Assembly: GCF_032452875.1 (NCBI RefSeq)
Contig: NW_026894334.1
Span: 82,764-146,763, forward strand
DNA length: 64,000 bases
Reading direction: 5' to 3'
DNA from: Bos javanicus
Taxonomy: Eukaryota > Chordata > Mammalia > Artiodactyla > Bovidae
A program made the position numbers and the translations under genes. The notes under the pieces were generated by a model. It worked only from the letters and a program-made list of their open reading frames with translations. It was not told where the DNA came from and searched no databases. The number at the start of each line of letters is the position of its first letter. Within the stretch, counting starts at the first letter, position 1. Below, piece by piece: positions 1-9,769 of this stretch.

Positions 1-1496
1 TGCATGATCAGTCACGTGATCAGTGCATGATCAGCCACGTGATCAGTGCATGATAGCCACGTGATCAGTGCATGATCAGTCACGTGATCAGTGCATGATC
101 AGTCACGTGACCAGTACATGGTAGCTACGTGATCATTGCATGATCAGCCACGTGATAGTGCATGATAGCCACGTGATCAGTGCATGATCAGTCACGTGAT
201 CAGTGCATGATCAGTCATGTGATCAGTGCATGATCAGGCACGTGATCAGTGCATGATCAGCCACGTGATCAGTGCATGATAGCCACGTGATCAGTGCATG
301 ATCAGTCACGTGATCAGTGCATGATCAGTCACGTGATCAGTGCATGATCAGCCACGTGATCAGTGCATGATCAGCCACGTGATCAGTGCATGATCAATTA
401 CGTGATCAGTGCATGATCAGTCACGTGATCAGTGCATGGTAGCTACGTGATCAGTGCATGATCAGCCACGTGATCAGTGCATGATAGCCACGTGATCAGT
501 GCATGATCAGTCACGTGATCAGTGCATGATCAGTCACGTGATCAGTGCATGATCAGTCACGTGATCAGTGCATGATCAATTACGTGATCAGTGCATGATC
601 AGTCACGTGATCAGTACATGGTAGCTACGTGATCATTGCATGATCAGCCACGTGATCAGTGCATGATAGCCACGTGATCAGTGCATGATAGCCACGTGAT
701 CAGTGCATGATCAGTCATGTGATACGTGTGTGATCAGCCACGTGATCAGTGCATGATATCCACGTGATCAGTGCATGATAGCCACGTGATCAGTGCATGA
801 GAGCCACGTGATCAGTGCATGATCAGTCACGTGATACATGTGTGATCAGCCACGTGATCAGTGCATGATGAGCCACGTGATCAGTGCAGGATCAATTACG
901 TGATCAGTGCATGATCAGTCACGTGACCAGTACATGGTTGCTACGTGATCATTGCATGATCAGCCACGTGAGCAGAGCATGATAGCCACGTGATCAGTGC
1001 ATGATCAGTCACGTGATCAGTACATGATCAGTCACGTGAACAGTGCATGATCATTTACGTGATCTGTGCATGATCAGTCACGTGACCAGTATATGGTAGC
1101 TACGTGATCATTCCATGACGAGCCACGTGAGCAGTGCATGATAGCCACGTGATGTGTGCATGATGAGTTACGTGAGCAGAGTATGATCAGCCACGTGATC
1201 AGTGCATGAGTGCCACGTGATCAGTGCATGATATGTCACGTGACAGGTGTGTGATCAGCCACGTGAACAGTGCATGTTCAGCCACGTGATCAGTGCATGA
1301 TAGCCACGTGATCAGTGCATGATCAGTTACGTGAGCAGTGTATGATCAGCCACGTGATCAGTGCATGGTCAGACACGTGAACAGTGTATGATCAGCCACG
1401 TGATCAGTGCATGATATCCAAGTGATCAGTGCATGATCATCACGTGATCAGTGTATGATCAGCCACGTGAACAGTGCATGCTCAGTCACGTGATCA
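1..1496. repeat. Spacer array upstream of core 1
   Basis: Canonical 23/22-bp units fill 1 to about 710, with GGTAGCTACG marker units near 120, 438 and 620 (spacings about 318 and 182 bp). The rest is the long leader of core 1. Nothing gene-like is present. The window begins inside the array. Confidence 0.93.
711..1496 (+). repeat. Long leader of core 1 (786 bp)
   Basis: Diverged units occur in an order found again before cores 24, 29 and 31: GATACGTGTGTG, GATATCCACG, GAGAGCC, GATACATGTG, GATGAGCC, GCAGGATCAATTACG, ACATGGTTGCTACG, AGCAGAGCATG, GATCATTTACG, ATATGGTAGC, ATTCCATGACGAGCC, GATGTGTGCATG, GAGTGCC, GATATGTC, GACAGGTGTGTG, ATATCCAAG. Divergence increases toward the core. This is the best-preserved example, with copy 31 at the same length. 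Confidence 0.88.
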
Positions 1497-1740
1497 GGGC
1501 CTGCTGAGCTGCGTGATTACTGTCTGCTCATCTGCTTGACAATTGCCAGCTGAGCTGCACGATTCCTGCCTGTCATCTGCTTGACAATTGCCAGCTGTGC
1601 TGCGTAATTCCTGCCTGCTCAGCTGCTTGATTATTGCCAGCTGAGCAGCATGATTCCTCACAGCTGAGTTCCATGATTATTGCCTGCTGACTGTTTGATT
1701 CGTGCCTACTCAGCTCTTTGTTTATTGCCTCCAGAGGCAC
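1497..1740 (+). repeat. Core copy 1, type A, 244 bp
   Basis: Ten diverged 22-23-bp units starting at 1501, 1524, 1547, 1570, 1592, 1615, 1638, 1661, 1684 and 1706. Odd and even units partly alternate (CAGCTGAGCTGC... against CTGCTCATCTGC...), giving a 45-46-bp dimer pattern. There is no GATC and no CACGTG. Entry junction is GTGATCA-GGG; type A marker CACAGCTG lies at 1659. Followed by a T3 spacer. Serves as the reference copy. Confidence 0.93.
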
Positions 1741-1860
1741 ATGATCAGTGTATGATAGCAAACATGATCAGTGCATGATCAGTCACATGATCAGCGCCAT
1801 TAAGTCACGTGATCACTACATGATAGTCATGTGATCAGTCCATGCTCAGTCACGGTATCA
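1741..1860 (+). repeat. 3' transition zone of core 1 (model for other copies)
   Basis: Between the core and canonical repeats lie about five graded units with fixed changes: GTGTATGATAGCAAACATG, AGTCACATGATCAGCGCC, ATTAAGTCACGTG, ATCACTACATGATAGTC, AGTCCATGCTCAGTC and CACGGTATCAG. The same block follows nearly every core. It restores TGATCA and then CACGTG stepwise, so the core boundary is a gradient rather than an insertion edge. Confidence 0.88.
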
Positions 1861-2700
1861 GTGCATGATCAGCCACGTGATCAGTGCATGATCAGCCACG
1901 TGATCAGTGCATGATAGCCATGTGATCAGTGCATGATTTGTCACGTGATCAGTGCATGATCAGGCACGTGATCAGTGCATGATCAGTCACGTGATCAGTG
2001 CATGATCAGTCACGTGATCAGTGCATGATCAGTCACGTGATCAGTGCATGATCAGCCACGTGATCAGTGCATGATCAGCCACGTGATCAGTGCATGATCA
2101 GTCACGTGATCAGTGCATGATCAGTCACGTGACCAGTACATGGTAGCTACGTGATCAGTGCATGATCAGCCACGTGAGCAGTGCATGATAGCCACGTGAT
2201 CAGTGCATGATCAGTCACGTGATCAGTGCATGATCAGTCACGTGATCAGTGCATGATCAGTCACGTGATCAGTGCATGATCAATCACGTGATCAGTGCAT
2301 GATCAGTCACGTGATCAGTGCATGGTAGCACGTGATCAGTGCATGATCAGCCACGTGATCAGTGCATGATAGCCACGTGATCAGTGCATGATCAGTCACG
2401 TGATCAGTGTATGATCATCACGTGATCAGTGCATGATCAGTCACGTGATCAGTGCATGATATAGACGTGATCAGTGCATGATCAGCCACGTGATCAGTGC
2501 ATGATCAGCCACGTGATCAGTGCATGATCAGCCAGTGATCAGTGCATGATAGCCACGTGATCAGTGCATGATCAGTCACGTGATCAGTGTATGATCAGCC
2601 ACGTGATCAGTGCATGATAGCCACGTGATCAGTGCATGATCAGTCACGTGATCAGTGTATGATCAGCCACGTGAACAGTGCATGCTCAGTCACGTGATCA
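1861..2700. repeat. Spacer 1, class T3
   Basis: Near-canonical units with no CACCTGATGGG landmark, which defines class T3. Early units include GATAGCCATGTG and GATTTGTC. GGTAGC markers near 2142 and 2324 are 182 bp apart. An ATATAGACG unit lies at about 2459. The leader into core 2 is short. No gene. Confidence 0.88.
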
Positions 2701-2943
2701 GGGCCTGCTGAGCTGCGTGATTACTGTCTGCTCATCTGCTTGACAATTGCCAGCTGAGCTGCACGATTCCTGCCTGTCATCTGCTTGACAATTGCCAGCT
2801 GTGCTGCGAATTCCTGCCTGCTCAGCTGCTTGATTATTGCCAGCTGAGCAGCATGATTCCTCACACCTGAGTTCCATGATTATTGCCTGCTGACTGTTTG
2901 ATTCGTGCCTACTCAGCTCTTTGTTTATTGCCTCCAGAGGCAC
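2701..2943 (+). repeat. Core copy 2, type B, 243 bp
   Basis: Type B marker CACACCTG. Loss of one T turns GCGTAATTCC into GCGAATTCC, creating an EcoRI site and shifting the minus-strand frame into an 88-codon open frame. Junction GTGATCA-GGG. Followed by a T1 spacer. Confidence 0.92.
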
Positions 2944-4831
2944 ATGATCAGTGTATGATAGCAAACATGATCAGTGCATGATCAGTCACATGATCAGCGC
3001 CATTAAGTCACGTGATCACTACATGATAGTCATGTGATCAGTCCATGCTCAGTCACGGTATCAGTGCATGATCAGCCACGTGATCAGTGCATGATCTGTC
3101 ACATGATCAGTGTATGATCATCCACGTGATCAGTGCATGGGCAGTCATGTGATCAGTGCATGATATAGACGTGATCAGTGCATGATCAGTCTCGTGATCA
3201 GTGCATGATAGCCACGTGATCAGTGCATGATCAGTCACCTGATGGGTGTATGATCATTCACGTGACCTGTACATGGTAGCTACATGATCATTGCATGATC
3301 AGCCACGTGAGTAGTGCATGATAGCCACGTGATCAGTGCATGATCAGTCACGTGATCAGTGCATGATCAGTCACGTGATCAGTGCATGATCAGCCACGTG
3401 ATCAGTGCATGATCAGCCACGTGATCAGTGCATGATAGCCACGTGATCAGTGCATGATCAGTCACGTGATCAGTGCATGATCAGGCACGTGATCAGTGCA
3501 TGATCAGCCACGTGATCAGTGCATGATAGCCACGTGATCAGTGCATGATCAGTCACGTGATCAGTGCATGATCAGTCACACTGACCAGTGCATGGTAGCT
3601 ACGTGATCAGTGCATGATCAGCCACGTGATCAGTGCATGATAGCCACGTGATCAGTGCATGATCAGTCACGTGATCAGTGCATGATCAGTCATGTGATCA
3701 GTGCATGATCAGGCACGTGATCAGTGCATGATCAGCCACGTGATCAGTGCATGATAGCCACGTGATCAGTGCATGATCAGTCACGTGATCAGTGCATGAT
3801 CAGTCACGTGATCAGTGCATGATCAGCCACGTGATCAGTGCATGATCAGCCACGTGATCAGTGCATGATCAGTCACGTGATCAGTGCATGATCAGTCACG
3901 TGACCAGTGCATGGTAGCTACGTGATCAGTGCATGATCAGCCACGTGAGCAGTGCATGATAGCCACGTGATCAGTGCATGATCAGTCACGTGATCAGTGC
4001 ATGATCAGTCACGTGACAGTGCATGATCAGTCACGTGATCAGTGCATGATCAGCCACGTGATCAGTGCATGATCAGTCACGTGATCAGTACATGATAGCT
4101 ACGTGATCATTGCGATCAGCCACGTGATCAGTGCATGATAGCCACGTGATCAGTGCATGATAGCCACGTGATCAGTGCATGATCAGTCACGTGATACGTG
4201 TGTGATCAGCCACGTGATCAGTGCATGATATCCACGTGATCAGTGCATGATCAGCCACGTGATCAGTGCATGAGAGCCACGTGATCAGTGCATGATCAGT
4301 CACGTGATCATGCATGATCAGCCACGTGATCAGTGCATGATCAGTCACGTGATCAGTACATGATCAGTCACGTGAACAGTGCATGATCATTTACGTGATC
4401 AGTGCATGATCAGTCACGTGACCAGTATATGGTAGCTACGTGATCATTCCATGACAGCCACGTGAGCAGTGCATGATAGCCACGTGATGTGTGCATGATC
4501 AGTTACGTGAGCAGAGTATGATCAGCCACGTGATCAGTGCATGAGTGCCACGTGATCAGTGCATGATATGTCACGTGACAGGTGTGTGATCAGCCACGTG
4601 AACAGTGCATGTTCAGCCACGTGATCAGTGCATGATAGCCACGTGATCAGTGCATGATCAGTTACGTGAGCAGTGTATGATCAGCCACGTGATCAGTGCA
4701 TGGTCAGACACGTGAACAGTGTATGATCAGCCACGTGATCAGTGCATGATATCCAAGTGATCAGTGCATGATCATCACGTGATCAGTGTATGATCAGCCA
4801 CGTGAACAGTGCATGCTCAGTCACGTGATCA
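2944..4831. repeat. Spacer 2, class T1, with long leader
   Basis: After the transition zone comes the T1 block: GATCTGTCACATG near 3093, GATCATCC, GGGCAGTCATG, GATATAGACG, CAGTCTCGTG, then CACCTGATGGG near 3236 and GACCTGTACATGG. GGTAGCTAC markers near 3594, 3912 and 4095 repeat the 318/183-bp spacing seen at the left end. Nothing coding. Confidence 0.88.
4181..4831 (+). repeat. Long leader of core 3 (651 bp)
   Basis: Same order of marker units as the copy 1 leader but shorter. The GATACATGTG to GGTTGCTACG part is replaced by canonical units, while GATCATTTACG through ATATCCAAG is retained. Confidence 0.84.
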
Positions 4832-5073
4832 GGCCTGCTGAGCTGCGTGATTACTGTCTGCTCATCTGCTTGACAATTGCCAGCTGAGCTGCACGATTCC
4901 TGCCTGTCATCTGCTTGACAATTGCCAGCTGTGCTGCGTAATTCCTGCCTGCTCAGCTGCTTGATTATTGCCAGCTGAGCAGCATGATTCCTCACAGCTG
5001 AGTTCCATGATTATTGCCTGCTGACTGTATATTCGTGCCTACTCAGCTCTTTGTTTATTGCCTCCAGAGGCAC
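4832..5073 (+). repeat. Core copy 3, type A, 242 bp
   Basis: Type A. One G is missing at the junction (GATCAGGCC), and ACTGTATATTCG replaces ACTGTTTGATTCG, a variant related to one in copy 33. Followed by T3. Confidence 0.92.
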
Positions 5074-6141
5074 ATGATCAGTGTATGATAGCAAACATGA
5101 TCAGTGCATGATCAGTCACATGATCAGCGCCATTAAGTCACGTGATCACTACATGATAGTCATGTGATCAGTCCATGCTCAGTCACGGTATCAGTGCATG
5201 ATCAGCCACGTGATCAGTGCATGATCAGCCACGTGATCAGTTCATGATAGCCATGTGATCAGTGCATGATCAGTCACGTGATCAGTGCATGATCAGTCAC
5301 GTGATCAGTGCATGATCAGTCACGTGATCAGTGCATGATCAGTCACGTGATCAGTGCATGATCAGCCACGTGATCAGTGCATGATCAGCCACGTGATCAG
5401 CATGATCAGTTACGTGATCAGTGCATGATCAGTCACGTGACCAGTACATGGTAGCTACGTGATCAGTGCATGATCAGCCACGTGCAGTGCATGATAGTCA
5501 CGTGATCAGTGCATGATCAGTCACGTGATCAGTGCATGATCAGTCACGTGATCAGTGCATGATCAGTCACGTGATCAGTGCATGATCAATTACGTGATCA
5601 GTGCATGATCAGTCACGTGACCAGCATGATAGCTACGTGATCAGTGCATGATCAGCCACGTGATCAGTGCATGATAGCCACGTGATCAGTGCATGATCAG
5701 TCACGTGATCAGTGCATGATCAGCCACGTGATCAGTGCATGATCAGTCACGTGATCAGTGCATGATGACGTGATCAGTGCATGATCAGTCACGTGATCAG
5801 TGCATGATCAGCCACGTGATCAGTGCATGATAGCCACGTGATCAGTGCATGATAGCCACGTGATCAGTGCATGATCAGTCACGTGATCAGTGCATGATCA
5901 GCCACGTGATCAGTGCATGATCAGCCACGTGATCAGTGCATGATCAGCCACGTGATCAGTGCATGATCAGTTACGTGAGCAGTGTATGATCAGCCACGTG
6001 ATCAGTGCATGGTCAGACACGTGAACAGTGTATGATCAGCCACGTGATCAGTGCATGATAGCCACGTGATCAGTGCATGATCAGTCACGTGATCAGTGTA
6101 TGATCAGCCACGTGAACAGTGCATGCTCAGTCACGTGATCT
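5074..6141. repeat. Spacer 3, class T3
   Basis: T3 spacer with GTTCATGATAGCCATGTG near 5239. Markers near 5450 (GGTAGCTACG) and 5631 (GATAGCTACG) are 181 bp apart. Short leader into core 4. No gene. Confidence 0.87.
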
Positions 6142-6385
6142 GGGCCTGCTGAGCTGCGTGATTACTGTCTGCTCATCTGCTTGACAATTGCCAGCTGAGC
6201 TGCACGATTCCTGCCTGTCATCTGCTTGACAATTGCCAGCTGTGCTGCGTAATTCCTGCCTGCTCAGCTGCTTGATTATTGCCAGCTGAGCAGCATGATT
6301 CCTCACACCTGAGTTCCATGATTATTGCCTGCTGACTGTTTGATTCGTGCCTACTCAGCTCTTTGTTTATTGCCTCCAGAGGCAC
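6142..6385 (+). repeat. Core copy 4, type B, 244 bp
   Basis: Full-length type B with junction GTGATCT-GGG. Followed by a partly homogenised T1 spacer. Confidence 0.92.
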
Positions 6386-8043
6386 ATGATCAGTGTATGA
6401 TAGCAAACATGATCAGCGCATGATCAGTCACATGATCAGCGCCATTAAGTCACGTGATCACTACATGATAGTCATGTGATCAGTCCATGCTCAGTCACGG
6501 TATCAGTGCATGATCAGCCACGTGATCAGTGCATGATCTGTCACATGATTAGTGTATGATCATCCACGTGATCAGTGCATGGGCAGTCATGTGATCAGTG
6601 CATGATATACGTGATCAGTGCATGATCAGTCACCTGATCAGTGCATGATCAGTCACGTGACCAGTGCATGATAGCTACATGATCAGTTGATGATCAGCCA
6701 CGTGAGTAGTGCATGATAGCCACGTGATCAGTGCATGATCAGTCACGTGATCAGTGCATGATCAGTCACGTGATCAGTGCATGATCAGCCACGTGATCAG
6801 TGCATGATCAGCCACGTGATCAGTGCATGATCAGCCACGTGATCAGTGCATGATCAGTCACGTGATCAGTGCATGATCAGCACGTGATCAGTGCATGATC
6901 AGCCACGTGATCAGTGCATGATAGCCACGTGATCAGTGCATGATCAGTCACGTGATCAGTGCATGATCAGTCACGTGACCAGTACATGGTAGCTACATGA
7001 TCATTGCATGATCAGCCACGTGATCAGTGCATGATAGCCACGTGATCAGTGCATGATCAGTCACGTGATCAGTGCATGATCAGTCATGTGATCAGTGCAT
7101 GATCAGCCACGTGATCAGTGCATGATCAGCCACGTGATCAGTGCATGATAGCCACGTGATCAGTGCATGATCAGTCACGTGATCAGTGCATGATCAGTCA
7201 CGTGATCAGTGCATGATCAGCCACGTGATCAGTGCATGATCAGCCACGTGATCAGTGCATGATCAGTCACGTGATCAGTGCATGATCAGTCACGTGATCA
7301 GTGCATGTAGCCACGTGATCAGTGCATGATCAGCCACGTGAGTGCATGATAGCCACGTGATCAGTGCATGATCAGTCACGTGATCAGTGCATGATCAGTC
7401 ACGTGATCAGTGCATGATCAGTCACGTGATCAGTGCATGATCAATTACGTGATCAGTGCATGATCAGTCACGTGACCAGTACATGGTAGCTACGTGATCA
7501 GTGCATGATCAGCCACGTGATCAGTGCATGATAGCCACGTGATCAGTGCATGATCAGTCACGTGATCAGTGCATGATCAGTCACGTGATAGTGCATGATC
7601 AGCCACGTGATCAGTGCATGATAGCCACGTGATCAGTGCATGATAGCCACGTGATCAGTGCATGATAGCCACGTGATCAGTGCATGATCAGTCACGTGAT
7701 CATGTATGATCAGCCACGTGATCAGTGCATGATCAGCCACGTGATCAGTGCATGATCAGTCACGTGATCAGTGCATGATCAGTCACGTGATCAGTGCATG
7801 ATAGCCACGAGATCAGTGCATGTTCAGCCACGTGATCAGTGCATGATAGCCACGTGATCAGTGCATGATCAGTTACGTGAGCAGTGTATGATCAGCCACG
7901 TGATCAGTGCATGGTCAGACACGTGAACAGTGTATGATCAGCCACGTGATCAGTGCATGATATCCAAGTGATCAGTGCATGATCAATCACGTGATCAGTG
8001 TATGATCAGCCACGTGAACAGTGCATGCTCAGTCACGTGATCA
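6386..8043. repeat. Spacer 4, modified class T1
   Basis: The T1 landmark GATCTGTCACATGATTAG is present near 6535, and CACCTGATCAG stands where CACCTGATGGG is expected, as if partly converted to canonical sequence. The last 240 bp form a partial long leader (GTTCAGCC, GGTCAGACACG, ATATCCAAG). No gene. Confidence 0.86.
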
Positions 8044-8285
8044 GGGCCTGCTGAGCTGCGTGATTACTGTCTGCTCATCTGCTTGACAATTGCCAGCTGA
8101 GCTGCACGATTCCTGCCTGTCATCTGCTTGACAATTGCCAGCTGTGCTGCGTAATTCCTGCCTGCTCAGCTGCTTGATTATTGCCAGCTGAGCAGCATGA
8201 TTCCTCACCTGAGTTCCATGATTATTGCCTGCTGACTGTTTGATTCGTGCCTACTCAGCTCTTTGTTTATTGCCTCCAGAGGCAC
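8044..8285 (+). repeat. Core copy 5, A/B ambiguous, 242 bp
   Basis: Two bases are lost at the marker (CCTCACCTGAG), so the A/B type cannot be read with certainty and the minus-strand frame is broken. Junction GTGATCA-GGG. Followed by T3. Confidence 0.92.
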
Positions 8286-9525
8286 ATGATCAGTGTATGA
8301 TAGCAAACATGATCAGTGCATGATCAGTCACATGATCAGCGCCATTAAGTCACGTGATCACTACATGATAGTCATGTGATCAGTCCATGCTCAGTCACGG
8401 TATCAGTGCATGATCAGCCACGTGATCAGTGCATGATCAGCCACGTGATCAGTGCATGATAGCACGTGATCAGTGCATGATCAGTCACGTGATCAGTGCA
8501 TGATCAGTCACGTGATCAGTGCATGATCAGCCACGTGATCAGTGCATGATCAGCCACGTGATCAGTGCATGATCAGCCACGTGATCAGTGCATGATCAGT
8601 CACGTGATCAGTGCATGATCAGCCACGTGATCAGTGCATGATAGCCACGTGATCAGTGCATGATCAGTCACGTGATCAGTGCATGATCAGTCACGTGACC
8701 AGTACATGGTAGCTACGTGATCATTGCATGATCAGCCACGTGAGCAGTGCATGATAGCCACGTGATCAGTGCATGATCAGTCACGTGATCAGTGCATGAT
8801 CAGTCACGTGATCAGTGCATGATCAGCAGTGATCAGTGCATGATCAGCATGATCAGTCATGATCAGTCACGTGATCAGTGCATGATAGCCACGTGATCAG
8901 TGCATGATCAGCCACGTGATCAGTGCATGATCAGCCACGTGATCAGTGCATGATCAGCCACGTGAAGTGCATGATCATACCTGATGACAGTGATGTGATC
9001 AGCCGTGATGATCAGTGTGATCAGTCACGTGATCAGTGCATGATCATCCGTGATCAGTGCATGATCAGTCAGGATGCATGATATAGACGTGATCAGTGCA
9101 TGATCAGTCTGATCAGTGCATGATCAGCCACGTGATCAGTGCATGATAGCCACGTGATCAGTGCATGATAGCCACGTGATCAGTGCATGATCAGTCACGT
9201 GATCAGTGTATGATCAGCCACGTGATCAGTGCATGATAGCCACGTGATCAGTGCATGATCAGCCACGTGATCAGTGCATGATCAGCCACGTGATCAGTGC
9301 ATGATCAGCCACGTGATCAGTGCATGATCAGCCACGTGATCAGTGCATGATCAGCCACGTGATCAGTGCATGATCAGCCACGTGATCAGTGCATGATCAG
9401 ACACGTGAACAGTGTATGATCAGCCACGTGATCAGTGCATGATAGCCACGTGATCAGTGCATGATCAGTCACGTGATCAGTGTATGATCAGCCACGTGAA
9501 CAGTGCATGCTCAGTCACGTGATCT
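8286..9525. repeat. Spacer 5, class T3, with a scrambled patch
   Basis: T3 spacer. Between 8816 and 9110 units are broken by short deletions (see separate entry). From about 9257 to 9390 there are seven consecutive identical units of the C form, just before the short leader of core 6. Confidence 0.86.
8816..9110. other. Locally degraded repeat patch
   Basis: Unit lengths collapse to about 10-20 bp, for example CAGCAGTGATCAG, CAGCATGATCAG, TCATGATCAG and CATACCTGATGACAG. Either real micro-deletions between half-units or poor assembly consensus would explain this; the sequence alone cannot decide. Confidence 0.7.
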
Positions 9526-9769
9526 GGGCCTGCTGAGCTGCGTGATTACTGTCTGCTCATCTGCTTGACAATTGCCAGCTGAGCTGCACGATTCCTGCCT
9601 GTCATCTGCTTGACAATTGCCAGCTGTGCTGCGTAATTCCTGCCTGCTCAGCTGCTTGATTATTGCCAGCTGAGCAGCATGATTCCTCACACCTGAGTTC
9701 CATGATTATTGCCTGCTGACTGTTTGATTCGTGCCTACTCAGCTCTTTGTTTATTGCCTCCAGAGGCAC
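9526..9769 (+). repeat. Core copy 6, type B, 244 bp
   Basis: Full-length type B, junction GTGATCT-GGG. Followed by T2. Confidence 0.92.

Noticed and set aside
1497..1740. Core as a transposable element insertion
   Set aside because: No terminal inverted repeats, target-site duplication, poly-A or coding sequence. The 22-23-bp periodicity and graded edges show it belongs to the satellite itself.
1573..1761. Minus-strand open frame of 62 codons, repeated over most cores, as a small-protein gene family
   Set aside because: It only reflects absence of TGATCA in the core. Frame-changing indels are tolerated, there is no promoter or splice context, the start lies in spacer-like sequence, and copies are alike because the satellite is homogenised.
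1741..1860. Transition zone as a promoter or terminator
   Set aside because: No TATA-like box, poly-A signal or GC hairpin with a T run; the changes are scattered substitutions of the repeat unit.
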